Shown in pieces: positions 1-11,749 of a DNA stretch of 64,000 nucleotides (within the stretch, counting starts at the first letter, position 1; each line of letters starts with the position of its first letter). Under the pieces are notes generated by a model. It was given only the letters and a program-made list of their open reading frames with translations, had not been told where the DNA came from and made no database searches. The position numbers and the translations under genes were made by a program. This DNA is from Malania oleifera (Eukaryota > Streptophyta > Magnoliopsida > Santalales > Ximeniaceae). The DNA lies in assembly GCF_029873635.1 (NCBI RefSeq), contig NC_080422.1, positions 4,816,001 to 4,880,000 on the forward strand. Direction: 5' to 3'.

Positions 1-743
1 TTACTTATATTTTTGTGAAATATGCAATGTAGAAATAAGCTCATGCCACACGATTTTCGTGTTAAAAATATTTTCTTAATTAATGTTGTAAAATACCCGA
101 GGGGTTTAGAACATTTCTTAACTAAAAAATAACACAAGTATATTAAAGATAAAACTAGTATAATTAAATATGCATAAAAATAAACTCAGAAAATTTTATA
201 AAAAATAACTAACATAATCAAAATTTACTTACAAATAAATTTAGTTATAAATTTTAATAAAAATCTAATATAATTAAAATTTATTTACAAATAAATTCGG
301 GTATAAATTTTAATAAAAATCTAATATAATCAAAATTTACTTACCCTTAACCTTGTGAGACGATCACAATCACAATGAAAATTAGATCGGAAAGAGTGCG
401 TGAGTGAGAATTTTAAGTATAACAAAAATTCCCCCTCCACAGCTAATTCTTTCCCTCACTAATCATTCTCGTCATTTGTAAAATTTTTGTGAAAAATGAA
501 GGTTAAGAACTTCCTATTTATAGAAAAATTTTAAAGAAAAAAATGAAATTTATAAAAGTATGGGGAGAGATGTGAAATTATAATTTTTTTAAAAATGAAG
601 GAATGTGAATGAGATGGACTAGGGATGAGCTTGGGATGGGATGGGGATAGGGATCCATGTGGGGAAAATGGAAGTGCTTGCTGATCCATTTAATTAGTTT
701 TTAATTAATTTACTTAATTAATTAATTAATTTTTTTGAAATCA

Positions 744-776
<33 letters not shown>

Positions 777-786
777 GCTATGTTTT
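1..786. other. AT-rich intergenic stretch without a recognised gene
   Basis: No coding frame of note and no family I recognise. It is AT-rich, with short TTAA runs near 700-735 and an (ATT)n microsatellite at about 746-774. It ends where an LTR fragment begins. Confidence 0.6.
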
Positions 787-1276
787 TGTAACGACTCGAA
801 AATTTTGCTGTATTTATTGATTTTTTTCCACATATTAAACTCTAATACCATGCTATAATATCCCGAACCCCAAGTGGGTATTGAGCTGACCTGTCCTTAT
901 TTCAAATAAAACATGCAGCGAAAGCTTATACATAAATTCCGAATACAATACCAGAGTTCTAGAACCATCATATCATATATACACGTCTCCCCAAAACCAG
1001 GATAATACTACTATAGTCAAAAGTAATACCAAATGTATCCACATACATATACATACTAGTGTCTCACTAGCACTATCTTCAAACCCTACTAACTAATCAT
1101 GTCTGGAGCTTTCTAAGATCGGCTCCTTCGATCTCTTGAAATATTAAAAGATTATAGGGGTGAGACACCTCTCAGTAAGACGGGATAGATTATTATCAGT
1201 ATGTGGTAACATGAGTTTTGGTATAGCATAACTTATACCCTTTAAATAATTAACTAGTAAATCATGTAAATTTGTA

Positions 1277-1314
<38 letters not shown>

Positions 1315-1392
1315 GAAACATATATGCTTTTCTTCATAAACATACTTTATCATAATATATTCCTTTATGTATATAAATCATCTGATATATAC
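787..1392 (-). repeat. Gypsy-type LTR fragment (outermost of a nested stack)
   Basis: It starts TGTAACGACTCG at 787, the form taken by the 3' end of the Gypsy LTRs here when read on the minus strand. It continues with blocks found in the other minus-strand LTRs: ATACCATGCTATAATATCCC, GCAGCGAAAGC, and a GGGTGAGACACCTCTCAGTAAG box. It is cut at 1392 by the LTR of element A. The rest of this LTR was not found in the window. A (TA)n run lies at about 1280-1310. Because another element is inserted into it, it is older than element A. Confidence 0.65.
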
Positions 1393-1797
1393 TGCAACGA
1401 CCCAAAAATTATACCATTTTTTTTACCTATCTACTTTGATACTCCTGAATTATCTGCTATAACCTCCCAGGCCCTAGGTGAGTAATGAGAAAACGCTGCT
1501 CATATTACATACCTAAGCAATAGAAAATATAAAAAAACATACATCCATATTTACAATACCAGAATCCAGTATTTTTTCCCCAAAACAAAATTACAAAGTT
1601 ACACATCATCCCAGTATCATATATCCCAAAACTCCTGGTTACTACCCAAAAATACAACCATCTATTAAAACTTACCCTACAAAGAGGGTAGTGTACTCGC
1701 CCTCTCTATCTGCGAGCCTGATTTGCTTGCCTCACTGGATCACATGAAAAATATTAAATCACTAGGGTGAGACAACGCTTTGTAAGAGGAAATATGC

Positions 1798-3722
1798 TGT
1801 AACGACCCGAAAAATAATGATATTTAAATAATAAAGAGGGAGGAAAATGGAAACAGTAACAAAAGGAGGCAGCTGACCTAGTCGACGAATGCAAAATTTT
1901 GGATGTGATAATCCCAAGAATTTTCCAAGCCTCGTTGATGAACACAGGGGTTTCGTCGACGAGTGTTCTTCAAGATCTCGTCGACGAGGTCCCGTCTCGT
2001 CGATGAGAAGATACCGAGAGAGGATTTTTGGGAAGTCTGAAATTCATCGATGAGGGTGCAGGTTCATCGATGAACTTTCTATAGGACTCGTCAACGAGGT
2101 GATGTGGCTCATCGATGAATCCCACAATATAAATAGCCTAAATCCGGGTTAAATGCATAATTTTTCAGCCAAATTCACTCTCTCTCTCTTTTTCCTACGG
2201 CTCCACTTCCATCTCTCTTTGATTTCGGCCTGTCGTTCGCCGGATCGACGATATGAGGCCACCATGACGCTCTTGGGGAAGTTCTCCCTAAGTCTGCTGG
2301 AGCAGATCGTCGGTGGGATAAAGTTGGATTTCATCCCAAATTTAGGGTAAGGTCTTTTATTCGAAATTAGGCTTTTCGGCAGCTGTAGTAAATGACGTAG
2401 ACATAAAAATAGTAGTATTTTATTTTGGGATTTATGGTTTTCAAGGTGTTGAGTGGAGAATCCTGTGGGTGTAGGACCCGCTACAGTAGGGGGCTTTTAG
2501 CAGAAATCAGGTAGGGAAATATGCTATGCTAGGTAATACTAGTATGATTTCAGTATGAAATATATGTTTTCATCAAATTATTATTTCATAGCAAACTTAT
2601 ACAGTTTATCAAATATGTTTAAAATGTTTTAAATTACTGTGTGACATGAGAATATGGATATAGTATAGAAACATGTTTTTACAGTATTTTAAGGATTATG
2701 TTTTATAGCATTTTCATAATACCATGATTATACAGTCTTCAGTACCATGACAAACAGTTTTACAATTTATTTCAGAAATACAGTTGATATAGATACAATT
2801 TATCACAACGTCATGGTTAATACAGATATTACAGAATCATGGTAAAACAGATAGATTGTATATAGTAATGTATTATTTAGTATCAGACTCTAATGGATCA
2901 GACAACATAGCATGGTACCGTTGCTATATACAGTTATTTAGTATAGAGTGCAACCACCTATTCAGATAATACGTGGTATGTAGGTCGATCAAATGCCCAA
3001 AAGTGAACAGGCTCCCCATCAGATATGGGTTGAGCAGGGCTGATCAAGCTGATGGAGTATAGTGATTTATTCCTAGTTGGTCAGTTAGGGTAGATCCCGC
3101 CTTCGGACCGCACAACCCTATCATGAGGGGTTAAATCATGACATACAACCATCCATGAAAGTTTTTCAGTTATTATTATACGTATATACAGTTTTACAGT
3201 AACTGAGGGCGTATTTATGTATAGTACAAGTATTATGTATAGAAACCTAAAAATACCGTTATGTTAAGCAACATGGGATGGTGGTTGTTATATTATTTGT
3301 ACTATATTTTCAGATTCAGTTATATATGTTTATATAGAAACAGATCTTCACAGTATTGTAACTCATTTGCCACACACTAGCAATAGCATATTTCGTCTTA
3401 CTGAGCATCGTCTCAGCCCATTACCTTAACATTTTCTTTTAGGTGATCTAGATAGGGGAGCATATCAGACTCGCAGATAGAGGGGCTTCAGTATTGCCCT
3501 GCCAGTAAAGTTAGTATTTTTGAAAGTATGTATGTATAGTCCTAGCCAGTTGAGGGTATTTTGGAAAGCCGTCATATATGTATATCTTGATGGTGTTTAT
3601 ATGAATTCCGCCACTTGCTGCTTACGTTGATGGATTGGTTTGATCTAATAGGTACTAGAGCTTTATAAATTTTACTGTATATATATATATATATAAACTC
3701 AGTTAAATAGCAGGTCGTCACA
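1798..3722 (+). repeat. Solo Gypsy LTR, plus strand (1.9 kb)
   Basis: It starts TGTAACGACCCG and ends GTCGTCACA with no internal region attached. Flanks TATGC (1793-1797) and TGTGC (3723-3727) look like a 5-bp TSD with one mismatch. Order inside: palindrome array (1879-2118), TATA box TATAAATA (2128-2135), CT-rich stretch, a shared leader block (about 2265-2355) ending in AGGGTAAGG, a palindrome AGCATGGTACCGTTGCT (2909-2925), and a conserved CAACCCTATCATGAGG box near 3113. It inserted into the LTR of element A. Confidence 0.9.
1879..2135 (+). promoter_or_regulatory. TCGTCGACGA palindrome array plus TATA box in a solo LTR
   Basis: Ten-base motifs close to TCGTCGACGA begin at about 1879, 1932, 1953, 1978, 1997, 2043, 2063, 2087 and 2109. 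From 1932 onward the steps are 21, 25, 19, 46, 20, 24 and 22 bp. The last motif ends 9 bp before TATAAATA at 2128-2135. Several copies show CG to TG or CA changes (for example TCATCGATGA), as expected from decay of methylated CpG. Placement upstream of TATA suggests U3 promoter or enhancer sites. The binding factor is unknown. Confidence 0.7.
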
Positions 3723-4577
3723 TGTGCTATTACTAGTGTGTGGCAAATCAGCTTACAAATATATTATACTAACAAATAACTAAAACTAAATTTAGCTAAC
3801 AAAACATCTCATATAGTTTAAAATACCTCTGACATCTCTGAGTACTATTTATTCATAATTCTAGTACTATAGAATATCTGCTACTGTTTTGTAAATTTAT
3901 ATACATAGAAGTAACTGTGATAATACCCTAGAAATTTGTATATGATGATTTAACCTTTACCCCTCCTCAGCCCGGTCCTGACACAAACTCTGTGGCACAG
4001 TAGCTGGTAAACTGCACACCACCAATCCTCAGCCCAGCCCTGACACAAACTCCGTGGCACGGTAGCTAGAAAATTGATCTAAAATTTCAACGGTATTGTG
4101 CTCTGCTGATAACTGATCTAATTCATCAGGATCTAATACTGTAAATATGTATTATCTTGCTATTTCATCATGATTTTAAAATAACCATAACACTATAAAT
4201 CTGATCTAAAATACTAAAATATCTTATTGAAATAACTGTAATATCTGACTAAATAATCTGTAATATCTAATTGAATAATCTGTAATGTCTGAGTGTTATG
4301 GTTTTGAAAATCATGGTATTCTATAAATGCTGCAAAATATCTGTCTATAAAATATCTGTAAAATATATGTCTACAAATTATCTGTCCATATATATATACA
4401 CTGTAATTTATAGTTCTATAAAATCTAATAATACATATTTATGTGCATAAATTCTGATAAGTTATGGTATTCTAAAAAACTGTATAAACTCTATACTGAA
4501 CAAATATCTATACAGGCCACACAACTAATAAAACACATGCTCTAAAATCCATAAAATTATATAATCAATATTCTACA

Positions 4578-4601
4578 TGTAACGACCTGCTTAATTAACT
4601 G

Positions 4602-4644
<43 letters not shown>

Positions 4645-6494
4645 CTAATATTCTACATGCTCTGATACCATGCTGGGGTAAACCCAACCAAAACCTAAGC
4701 AGCAAGAAGCAAAAATCATGTAACATAACCATAAATCATTACATACAATACTAGAGTTCAGAAATGTTTTCCCAAAATATATACATATATCACTGTTCCC
4801 AAAATAACCTCAACTGGTGAGGGCTATACAAAAATGCTCCCAAAAATGATACTCACTCTCTGACAGGGCACTACTGACGCCCCTCTACCTGCGAGCCTGA
4901 TCTGTTCGCTTACCTAGATCACCTGAAAAATGTTTCAACACTGGGATGAGCCAATGCTCATTAAGAAGAAATATGCTATTACTAGTGTGTGGCAAATGAG
5001 CTACTATATATATATATTATGAAATTTGTTTTCATATAAACATGAATAACTGAATACAAAAGTACAGTACAAATAATAAAATACACCACCCCTTTCCATG
5101 TTGTTTAACATAGCAGCATTATAGGTTATAATTCAAAGTACTTCTAGTGTACATAAATATGGTCCCTGTTTCTGTAAATCCATACATATGTAATAGCAAC
5201 TGAAACTGTTCCTTGTGGCTATCTGTGTGTCATGACTTGTCCCCCTCATGACAGGGTTATGCGGCCCATAGGCTGGATTTACCCTGGCTGGCCAACCAGG
5301 AATAAATCACTGAACTCCGTCAGTCGATCTACCCACCTCAACCCATATCTGGATGGGGAGCCTAACCTTTTCAAGGGCCTAGGTGATCAACCTTACCACG
5401 TATTATCTGAATAGGTGGTTGCACTAAATAAGTAATATAATATCTGTAGCAACGGTACCGTGCTCTGTAGCTGCAAGTCCAACAGGTTCTGATATCATAT
5501 AATATATTTCTATACATATCTATCTGATTTATCATGATTCTGAAGTAATCGTAATAACCATGATGCTGCATAAACTGTACTGTAAATCTGAGAACTGTAT
5601 AATCATAACACTGTAACTGCATAATCATAATGCTGATATTCGTATAATCATGGTACTGAGATCCGTATAATCATGTTATTGAAATCCTTAAAATCATGGT
5701 ACTAAAATTCGCATAATCATAATACTGAACTCGTAAAATCATGAAACTAAATTCGTAAAACATATCCCCGTACCATATACATATTCACAAGCCACACCAT
5801 ACTAAATACATAATTTTCATAATTAAATAAATTGTATCATATTTTAAGAAATGTCTAACATAACATATTTTTCTTACCTGACTTCTAGAAAGCCCCTACG
5901 AAATACCAGCCTAACACTCGCAGGGCCTCCTACAAAACACCTTGAAAATAATATATGCCAAAACATAATATTAATATTTCTCCGCTTACATCATTTCCCG
6001 ACGATCCGCTCTGACAGATTCGTAGAGAACATTGCCAAAAGTGTCGTGGTAACCTCGGGTTGTTGATCTGGCAACTGGTGGGCCCGGAATCGAAGAGAGA
6101 AGGGAGAGGGAGACGTAGAGAGAGAGAGAGAGAGAGAGTTCGGTGAAAAATGATAAAAAGCCCGGGTTTCCACTATTTATAGGGCTAGGTTCGTCGATGA
6201 GCCCTTCATAAAATTCGTCGACGAGACCCTATGTTCGTCGACGAAATTCAGAGCAGCCCAAACCGTCTCTCGGTATTTTCTCGTCGACGAAGCCCTGTGT
6301 TCGTCGACGAAATCCTTTATACCTTCATTGACGAAACCTTGTGTTCGTCGACGAAGCCCTGGAAATTTTTTAAAATTTTTATTTCCCTCAAAATGCAATA
6401 TCATCAACGAAGTCTACGGTCTCCTTCTGTTTTTGTATCTATTTTCTCTCCCTCTTATTATTATTAAAATGCTATTATTCTTCGGGTCACTACA
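4578..6494 (-). repeat. Solo Gypsy LTR, minus strand (1.9 kb)
   Basis: It starts TGTAACGACCTGC and ends CGGGTCACTACA. It is flanked by a perfect 5-bp TSD, CTACA, at 4573-4577 and 6495-6499. Parts in minus-strand order: palindrome array (6410 down to 6191), TATA box (6174-6181), leader block around 5995-6060, palindrome AGCAACGGTACCGTGCT (5448-5464), and a CATGACAGGGTTATGCGGCC box near 5250. A (TA)n run lies at about 4604-4641. Confidence 0.92.
6174..6410 (-). promoter_or_regulatory. TCGTCGACGA palindrome array plus TATA box, minus strand
   Basis: Motifs begin at 6191, 6215, 6235, 6281, 6301, 6325, 6345 and 6401, so the steps are 24, 20, 46, 20, 24, 20 and 56 bp. Five copies are perfect TCGTCGACGA. 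Read on the minus strand, the array ends 9 bp before TATAAATA (complement of 6174-6181). The 46-bp gap holds a conserved ACCGAGAG-type sequence also present in the gap of the plus-strand copies. Confidence 0.75.
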
Positions 6495-7239
6495 CTACAC
6501 CTTGTTAAAAAATTACCATATTTAACTAATAAAGTTCATGAATTTCCTAGCATAGCATATCTCCCTTACCTATCTGGCTGAGAAGCTCGCCTCCAACTCT
6601 ACCCTCACGCTCTCGGCATCCCAATCTCAGAATCCTGCAATAATTTATACAAATTCCTCGGTGAATCATCGAATTCCCCCAGAAAATTATCCACTCATAT
6701 TTCCTGAACCTGCCTATTCATAATTTCTTAAACTTTAATATACCTGGGCTTCTGGAAAAACATCAGTTGGGCTTCTCAACCCATGCCTGCAGGGTCCCAA
6801 AAACACCCTAACCCTGAAAATATAACACCCTAATTTTATTCCACAAAACACTAGTATATACCCTCACAACACAAAATCCAAGCTCAGATAAAGCTGATAA
6901 TACTGGAAATACCTAAACATCCACTTACCATGATTTTGGGATGGTTCCCAAACCTCCCAAATCAAATTTTTGCTTTGGTTAGGTTGTAGAGAAGAGAGTC
7001 TAGAAGAGAGTTCGTCTATGAACACCTAACCCTTGTCGACGAGTTTCAGGCTCCGAAATCAGCCCTTTTGGTAAGTTCTCGTTGACGAGGCACGTGTTCA
7101 CGTCAACGAGCCCAAGAAGGATGCTTGTCGACAAGCGCCCTGCGTTTGTCGACGAGACCCTGTGAGTCCCCTTTTGAAATTTTCTTTTTTCTCTCTTTTC
7201 TTTTATTATTTAATTACTATAATTCTTCAGATCTCTACA

Positions 7240-10200
7240 TTCTCCCCTACTTATAAAATTTCGTCCTCGAAATTTTCTATCTGTATTGAACACTATCTAT
7301 TGAGGAAAACATGCTACTTATTTTATTAATTACCCTCACTTATGGCGGAGGAATATCGTGGTTACATAAGCAATTCTGGGAGATTACAATTATACCCATA
7401 AAAGAAAAAAAAATTCCCCCAAAACTAAAACACTAACTACCCTATAACCTAAAATACAACTATACATTCATCACTCTATACTGAATAAAATGAAACTATC
7501 GTTATCTGAATTGTATTGACTTCTACTGTATCCCACTAAACTGGTGTGGGTATTTTTGTTTGATTTCTTTCTCAAGCTCCCATGAAGTTTCCTCTATGAC
7601 ATGATTCCTCCACAGGACTTTTATTAACTGAATTTTCTTGGTGCGCAACTCCTGTTCCTTTCTGTCTATGATATGTACTGGTGCTTCCTCATATGACAGT
7701 GATTCTCTAAGATCTATCTCTGCATAACTGATCACATAGGATGGGTCTGTGACATATTTACTCAACATAGAAACATGAAATACGTCGTGAATTCTAGATA
7801 GAGCTAGTGGTAGAGTTAGCCTGTAGGCAATTGACCCTCTCTCTCAAGTATCTCAAATGGGCCAATGTACCTAGGGCTCAGCTTACCATTTTTCCCAAAT
7901 CTCATAACTCCTCTTAGTGGAGCTACCTTAAAAAATACCCGATCTCACATGTCAAAATCTAACTCCCGCTGGCGAGTATCTGCATAGTTTTTTTGTCGAC
8001 TCTGAGCTGTACTAATTCTGTCTTTAATAAGCAGGACTTTATCGTACGCCTCCTACACTTACTCTGGTCCCAATACTCGCCTTTCTCCCAGTTCATCCCA
8101 GTATAATGGAGAACGACACCTCTTACCATGTAAGGCCTTATACAGTGCCATCCGAATACTGGCTTGATAGCTGTTATTATATGCAAACTAAATCATCGGT
8201 AGATATTGACTCCAGTTCCCCCCAAAATCTAGCACACAAGCTTGCAGCATATCCTTAAGTATCTGAATTGTCCTCTCTGTATGCCCATCAGTTTGAGGAT
8301 GAAAAGTTGTGCTAAATGCTAACTATGACCCCATAGCCTCCTGAAAACTCCTCCAAAACTATGAAGTAAATTGGGGGTCTCAGTCTGAGACTATAGATAC
8401 TGGCACACCATGTGAGGGCACTATCTCTTGAATGTATAACTCTACCAGTCTGTCCATAGAATAGTTACTTTGATAGGGATAAAGTGAGCGGTCCTTTTCA
8501 ACTGATCTACGACCACCCATATAGCGTTTTGTCCCTATCATGCCGGCGGTAGTCCTGTTACAAAATCCATAGAGACATGATCTCATTTCCACTCAGGTAT
8601 GTAGAGTGGCTGCAACTGCCTCGTGGGTATCTAGTGCTCAACCTTTATCTGCTGGCACATCAAGCACTATTTTACGAATTCAATAATCTCCTTCTTCATG
8701 TCACTCCACCAGAAGGATTCTCGTAGATCCCGATATATTTTAGTACTACATGGATGCATGGTGTGTAGAGATCTGTGGGCCTCCTCTAAGATAACCCTCC
8801 TGATCTGAGCATCTGTAGGAACGCATAATCTGGTACGCAACCGCAGGGCTCCATCATATGATATACTGAACTCTTCCTCCTGCCTATCTTTCACTTTCTC
8901 TATCAATTCTGCTAGTTTTGGATCAGTTCTCTGGGCAGCTTTAATCCTTTCTTGTAATGTAGGTTGTAACACCAGGTTGGCAATAAATGCCTGGTGATCA
9001 CCCTCTACTATCTCTACTCAAAGTCTCTCCAGATCCGTCTGGATAAGGGCGCTAAATCTCAACTGCAGACATCGTTGCTCCTGCTGTTTTCCTGCTTAGT
9101 GCATTAGCCACCACATTTGCTTTCCTTAGGTGGTAGTTGATAGTACAATCATAATCCTTGATAAGCTTCAACCATCTTCTCTATCGCATATTCAAATCTT
9201 TCTAGGTGAATAAATACTTTAAGCTTTTATGGTCCGTGAAAATCTCTCATTTCCCACCATAAAGATAGTGCCTCTAGATCTTCAGAGCATACACCACTGC
9301 AGCTTATTCCAAATCATGCACGGGATAGTTTTTCTCATATTCTTTAAGTTCCCTAGATGCATAAGCAATAAATCTACCGTTCTGCATCAACACGCACCCA
9401 AGCCCATTTTGAGACGCATCACTATAAATAACAAATCCACCCTCTCCTGATGGAACAGCGAACAACGGGGTAGTAACCAGTCGTTATTTCAATTCCTGAA
9501 AACTCTGCTAACATTTATCAGAACATTCAAACCTTGCATTCTTTCTCATGAGTCGTGTCAAGGGACCTGACAGTCTGGAAAAATCATCTACAAAGTGTCG
9601 GTAGTAGCCTACCAAACCCAGAAAACTCCTGACCTCTTGGACATTTCCTAGCCTCACCTAACTCACCATTGCCTCTATCTTACTTGGATCAACTGATATG
9701 CCGTCCCCAGAAATCATATGTCCGAGGAAAGTAACCTTCCTAAACCAGAATTCACGTTTCTTGAATTTTGCGTACAACTTTCTTTCCTTTAATACCTGTA
9801 ACACCAGCCTTAAATAATGTTCATGCTCCTCAAAACTTTTTGAATAGACCGGTATATCATCTATAAAAATCATAATGAACTGGTCTAGATACTGATGGTA
9901 CACTCGATTCATCAGGTCCATAAATGCTACCGGTGCATTCGTCAAACCAAACGGCATAACGAGAAACTCATAATGCCCATAATGGGTCCTGAAAGCCATC
10001 TTCAGAACGTCCTCCGCTTTAACTCTCACTTGGTGATAACCTGACTGGAGATCAATCTTGGAGTAGACAATAGTCCCTTGGAGCTGATCAAATATATCAT
10101 CAATTCTAGGAAGATGATATTTGTTCTTTACCATCACTTTGTTTATTTCTCTGTAATCAATGCACATCCTCATAGTCCCATCTTTATTCTTCACAAATAA

Positions 10201-11730
10201 AACCAGTGCCCCCCAAGGCGACACGCTAGGGCTGATAAAAACTTTTTTCTAACAGTTCCTGCAAGTGGTCTTTTAACTCTTTTAATTTTGTTGAAGCCAT
10301 TCTGTAAGGCGCTTTAGATATTGGTGTCGTCCCTGGAAGCAAATCAATTGCAAAATCTATCTCTCGGCCTAGTGGTAAGCCAAGTAATTCTTCTAGAAAA
10401 ACATCTAAAAATTCTCTAACCACTGGAATATCAGCTTGTTTTAGTTCTTCCATTGGCAACTCTTTTATGTAAGCAACATATCCCATAGCAATCACCTTGA
10501 AGCAGCCTCCTCGCCTAAATAGCTGACACCAACTATGGCGAGGCGCACACACGTGAACCCTCAAATCTATATTCTTGCTCACCTGGGGGTCTAAAAATTA
10601 CTTCTTTCTGATGACAATCTATACTGGCATGATTAGCTACCAACCAATCCATACCCAATAGTACATTAAACCCCTGCATATCTAATATCACAAGATTAGC
10701 TGGTAGTATTTTCCTTTGAAGGTCTATTGGAAAATTCCTAAGTAACTTCCTACACCTCACGGTAGATCCAATTGTGATAGCTACAACCAACTCAATATCT
10801 AATAACTGTGTTTCAATCTCAGCTAATTTAGCATACCCCGACGAGACAAAAGAATAAGTGGCACCCGTGTCAAACAAAACAACAGATTTATAGGAAAAAG
10901 AAGTAAAGATACCTGTAACAACGTCTCCAACAGCCTCAGCATCTCCTGGAGTCAAAGCATACACCCTCACCGGTGTTGTATTCCTCTGCTACTCTCCATA
11001 GGGTGCCTGATAACCACCCCGAAGTGGTCCATGAGTTGGCGTATGGATCGGCAATCCCCGACATGCTTGTGCCATATGACCAGATTTCCCACAATGATAG
11101 CAAACATTTTCTCCCCTTCTACATTCACCATGATGCCTTCGGCCACATTCAACACAGGTAGGAAAAGTTTGTCCACTATGAAAACAATCATGCCTCATCA
11201 TCTCTCCCCGACCTCCGTCATACCGGTCTCCTCTCCATGGGCACCAGCTAGAACCTGCCTGGAAACCTTGAGGCGTGGGCCTCTTCCTCTGACTCTGAGC
11301 TGTGGTGCCTCTCTACAAGCCACTCTCGATGACTGTAGCTCTATCTATAACCTTCGTGAATATATGAGCCTGAAAATCAAAAACCTACTCAAAAAAATTC
11401 TACCTCAGGCCTTCCTTGCCTTCTTCTCCTCATCCGGTGCCAAATGTGGGGAAAACCAAGATAACTCTATGAAATGGGTTGCATATTGCTGTACTGTCAA
11501 CTGTTCCTGAGTTAGGAGTAAATATTATGTTGCCTTTGCTCTCCTAACAGTGGTGGGGAATTACTGGTCAAAAAATAACTCCCGAAAATGGCTCCACATC
11601 ATCTCCATCAGATCAGGCCTCCATTCCTCAATTAACCTCGCTAATCTCCACCAGCATTTTACCTCCCCGGTCATATTAAATGTCACAAACAATACCTTTT
11701 GCTCATCAGTACACGGAAGGACCTATTAGC
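7240..11730 (-). pseudogene. Decayed gag-pol remains of Gypsy element A
   Basis: Coding remnants, in minus-strand order: gag tail near 11200-11730, CCHC zinc knuckle around 11050-11110 (CYHCGKSGHMAQACR), aspartic protease with FDTGATYSFVS near 10840-10880, reverse transcriptase 9658-10224 ([12 protein letters not shown]), RNase H about 9050-9500, integrase about 8170-8970, and a chromodomain-like end at 7523-7768. This domain order is that of a Ty3/Gypsy chromovirus. It is fossil coding DNA with many breaks, and none of it should be annotated as a host gene. Confidence 0.85.
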
Positions 11731-11749
11731 CTTATAAGGTTTAAAATCT

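Larger units (their letters stand above)
1393..7239 (-). repeat. 3' LTR of Gypsy element A, holding two solo LTRs
   Basis: It begins TGCAACGACCC at 1393 and ends ATCTCTACA at 7239, directly against the polypurine tract. Removing the two inserted LTRs and one copy of each TSD leaves about 2.0 kb, the usual length for this family here. Its own pieces are 1393-1797, 3728-4577 and 6500-7239. A worn copy of the CGGTACCG-type palindrome lies at about 4087-4102. A decayed GTCGAC-type palindrome array lies at about 7012-7165. Confidence 0.8.
1393..11730 (-). mobile_element. Ty3/Gypsy element A, broken and 5'-truncated, minus strand
   Basis: A fossil chromovirus-type Gypsy element read right to left. 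Parts seen: a 3' LTR (1393-7239, interrupted by two solo LTRs), a polypurine tract just inside it (complement of 7240-7252), then remains of chromodomain, integrase, RNase H, reverse transcriptase, protease, zinc knuckle and part of gag out to about 11730. The start of gag, the primer site and the 5' LTR are absent. The left flank TATAC (1388-1392) would be its TSD, with no partner in the window. It is clearly broken, with more than ten breaks. It is old, because two other LTRs have since inserted into it and been reduced to solo copies. Confidence 0.85.
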
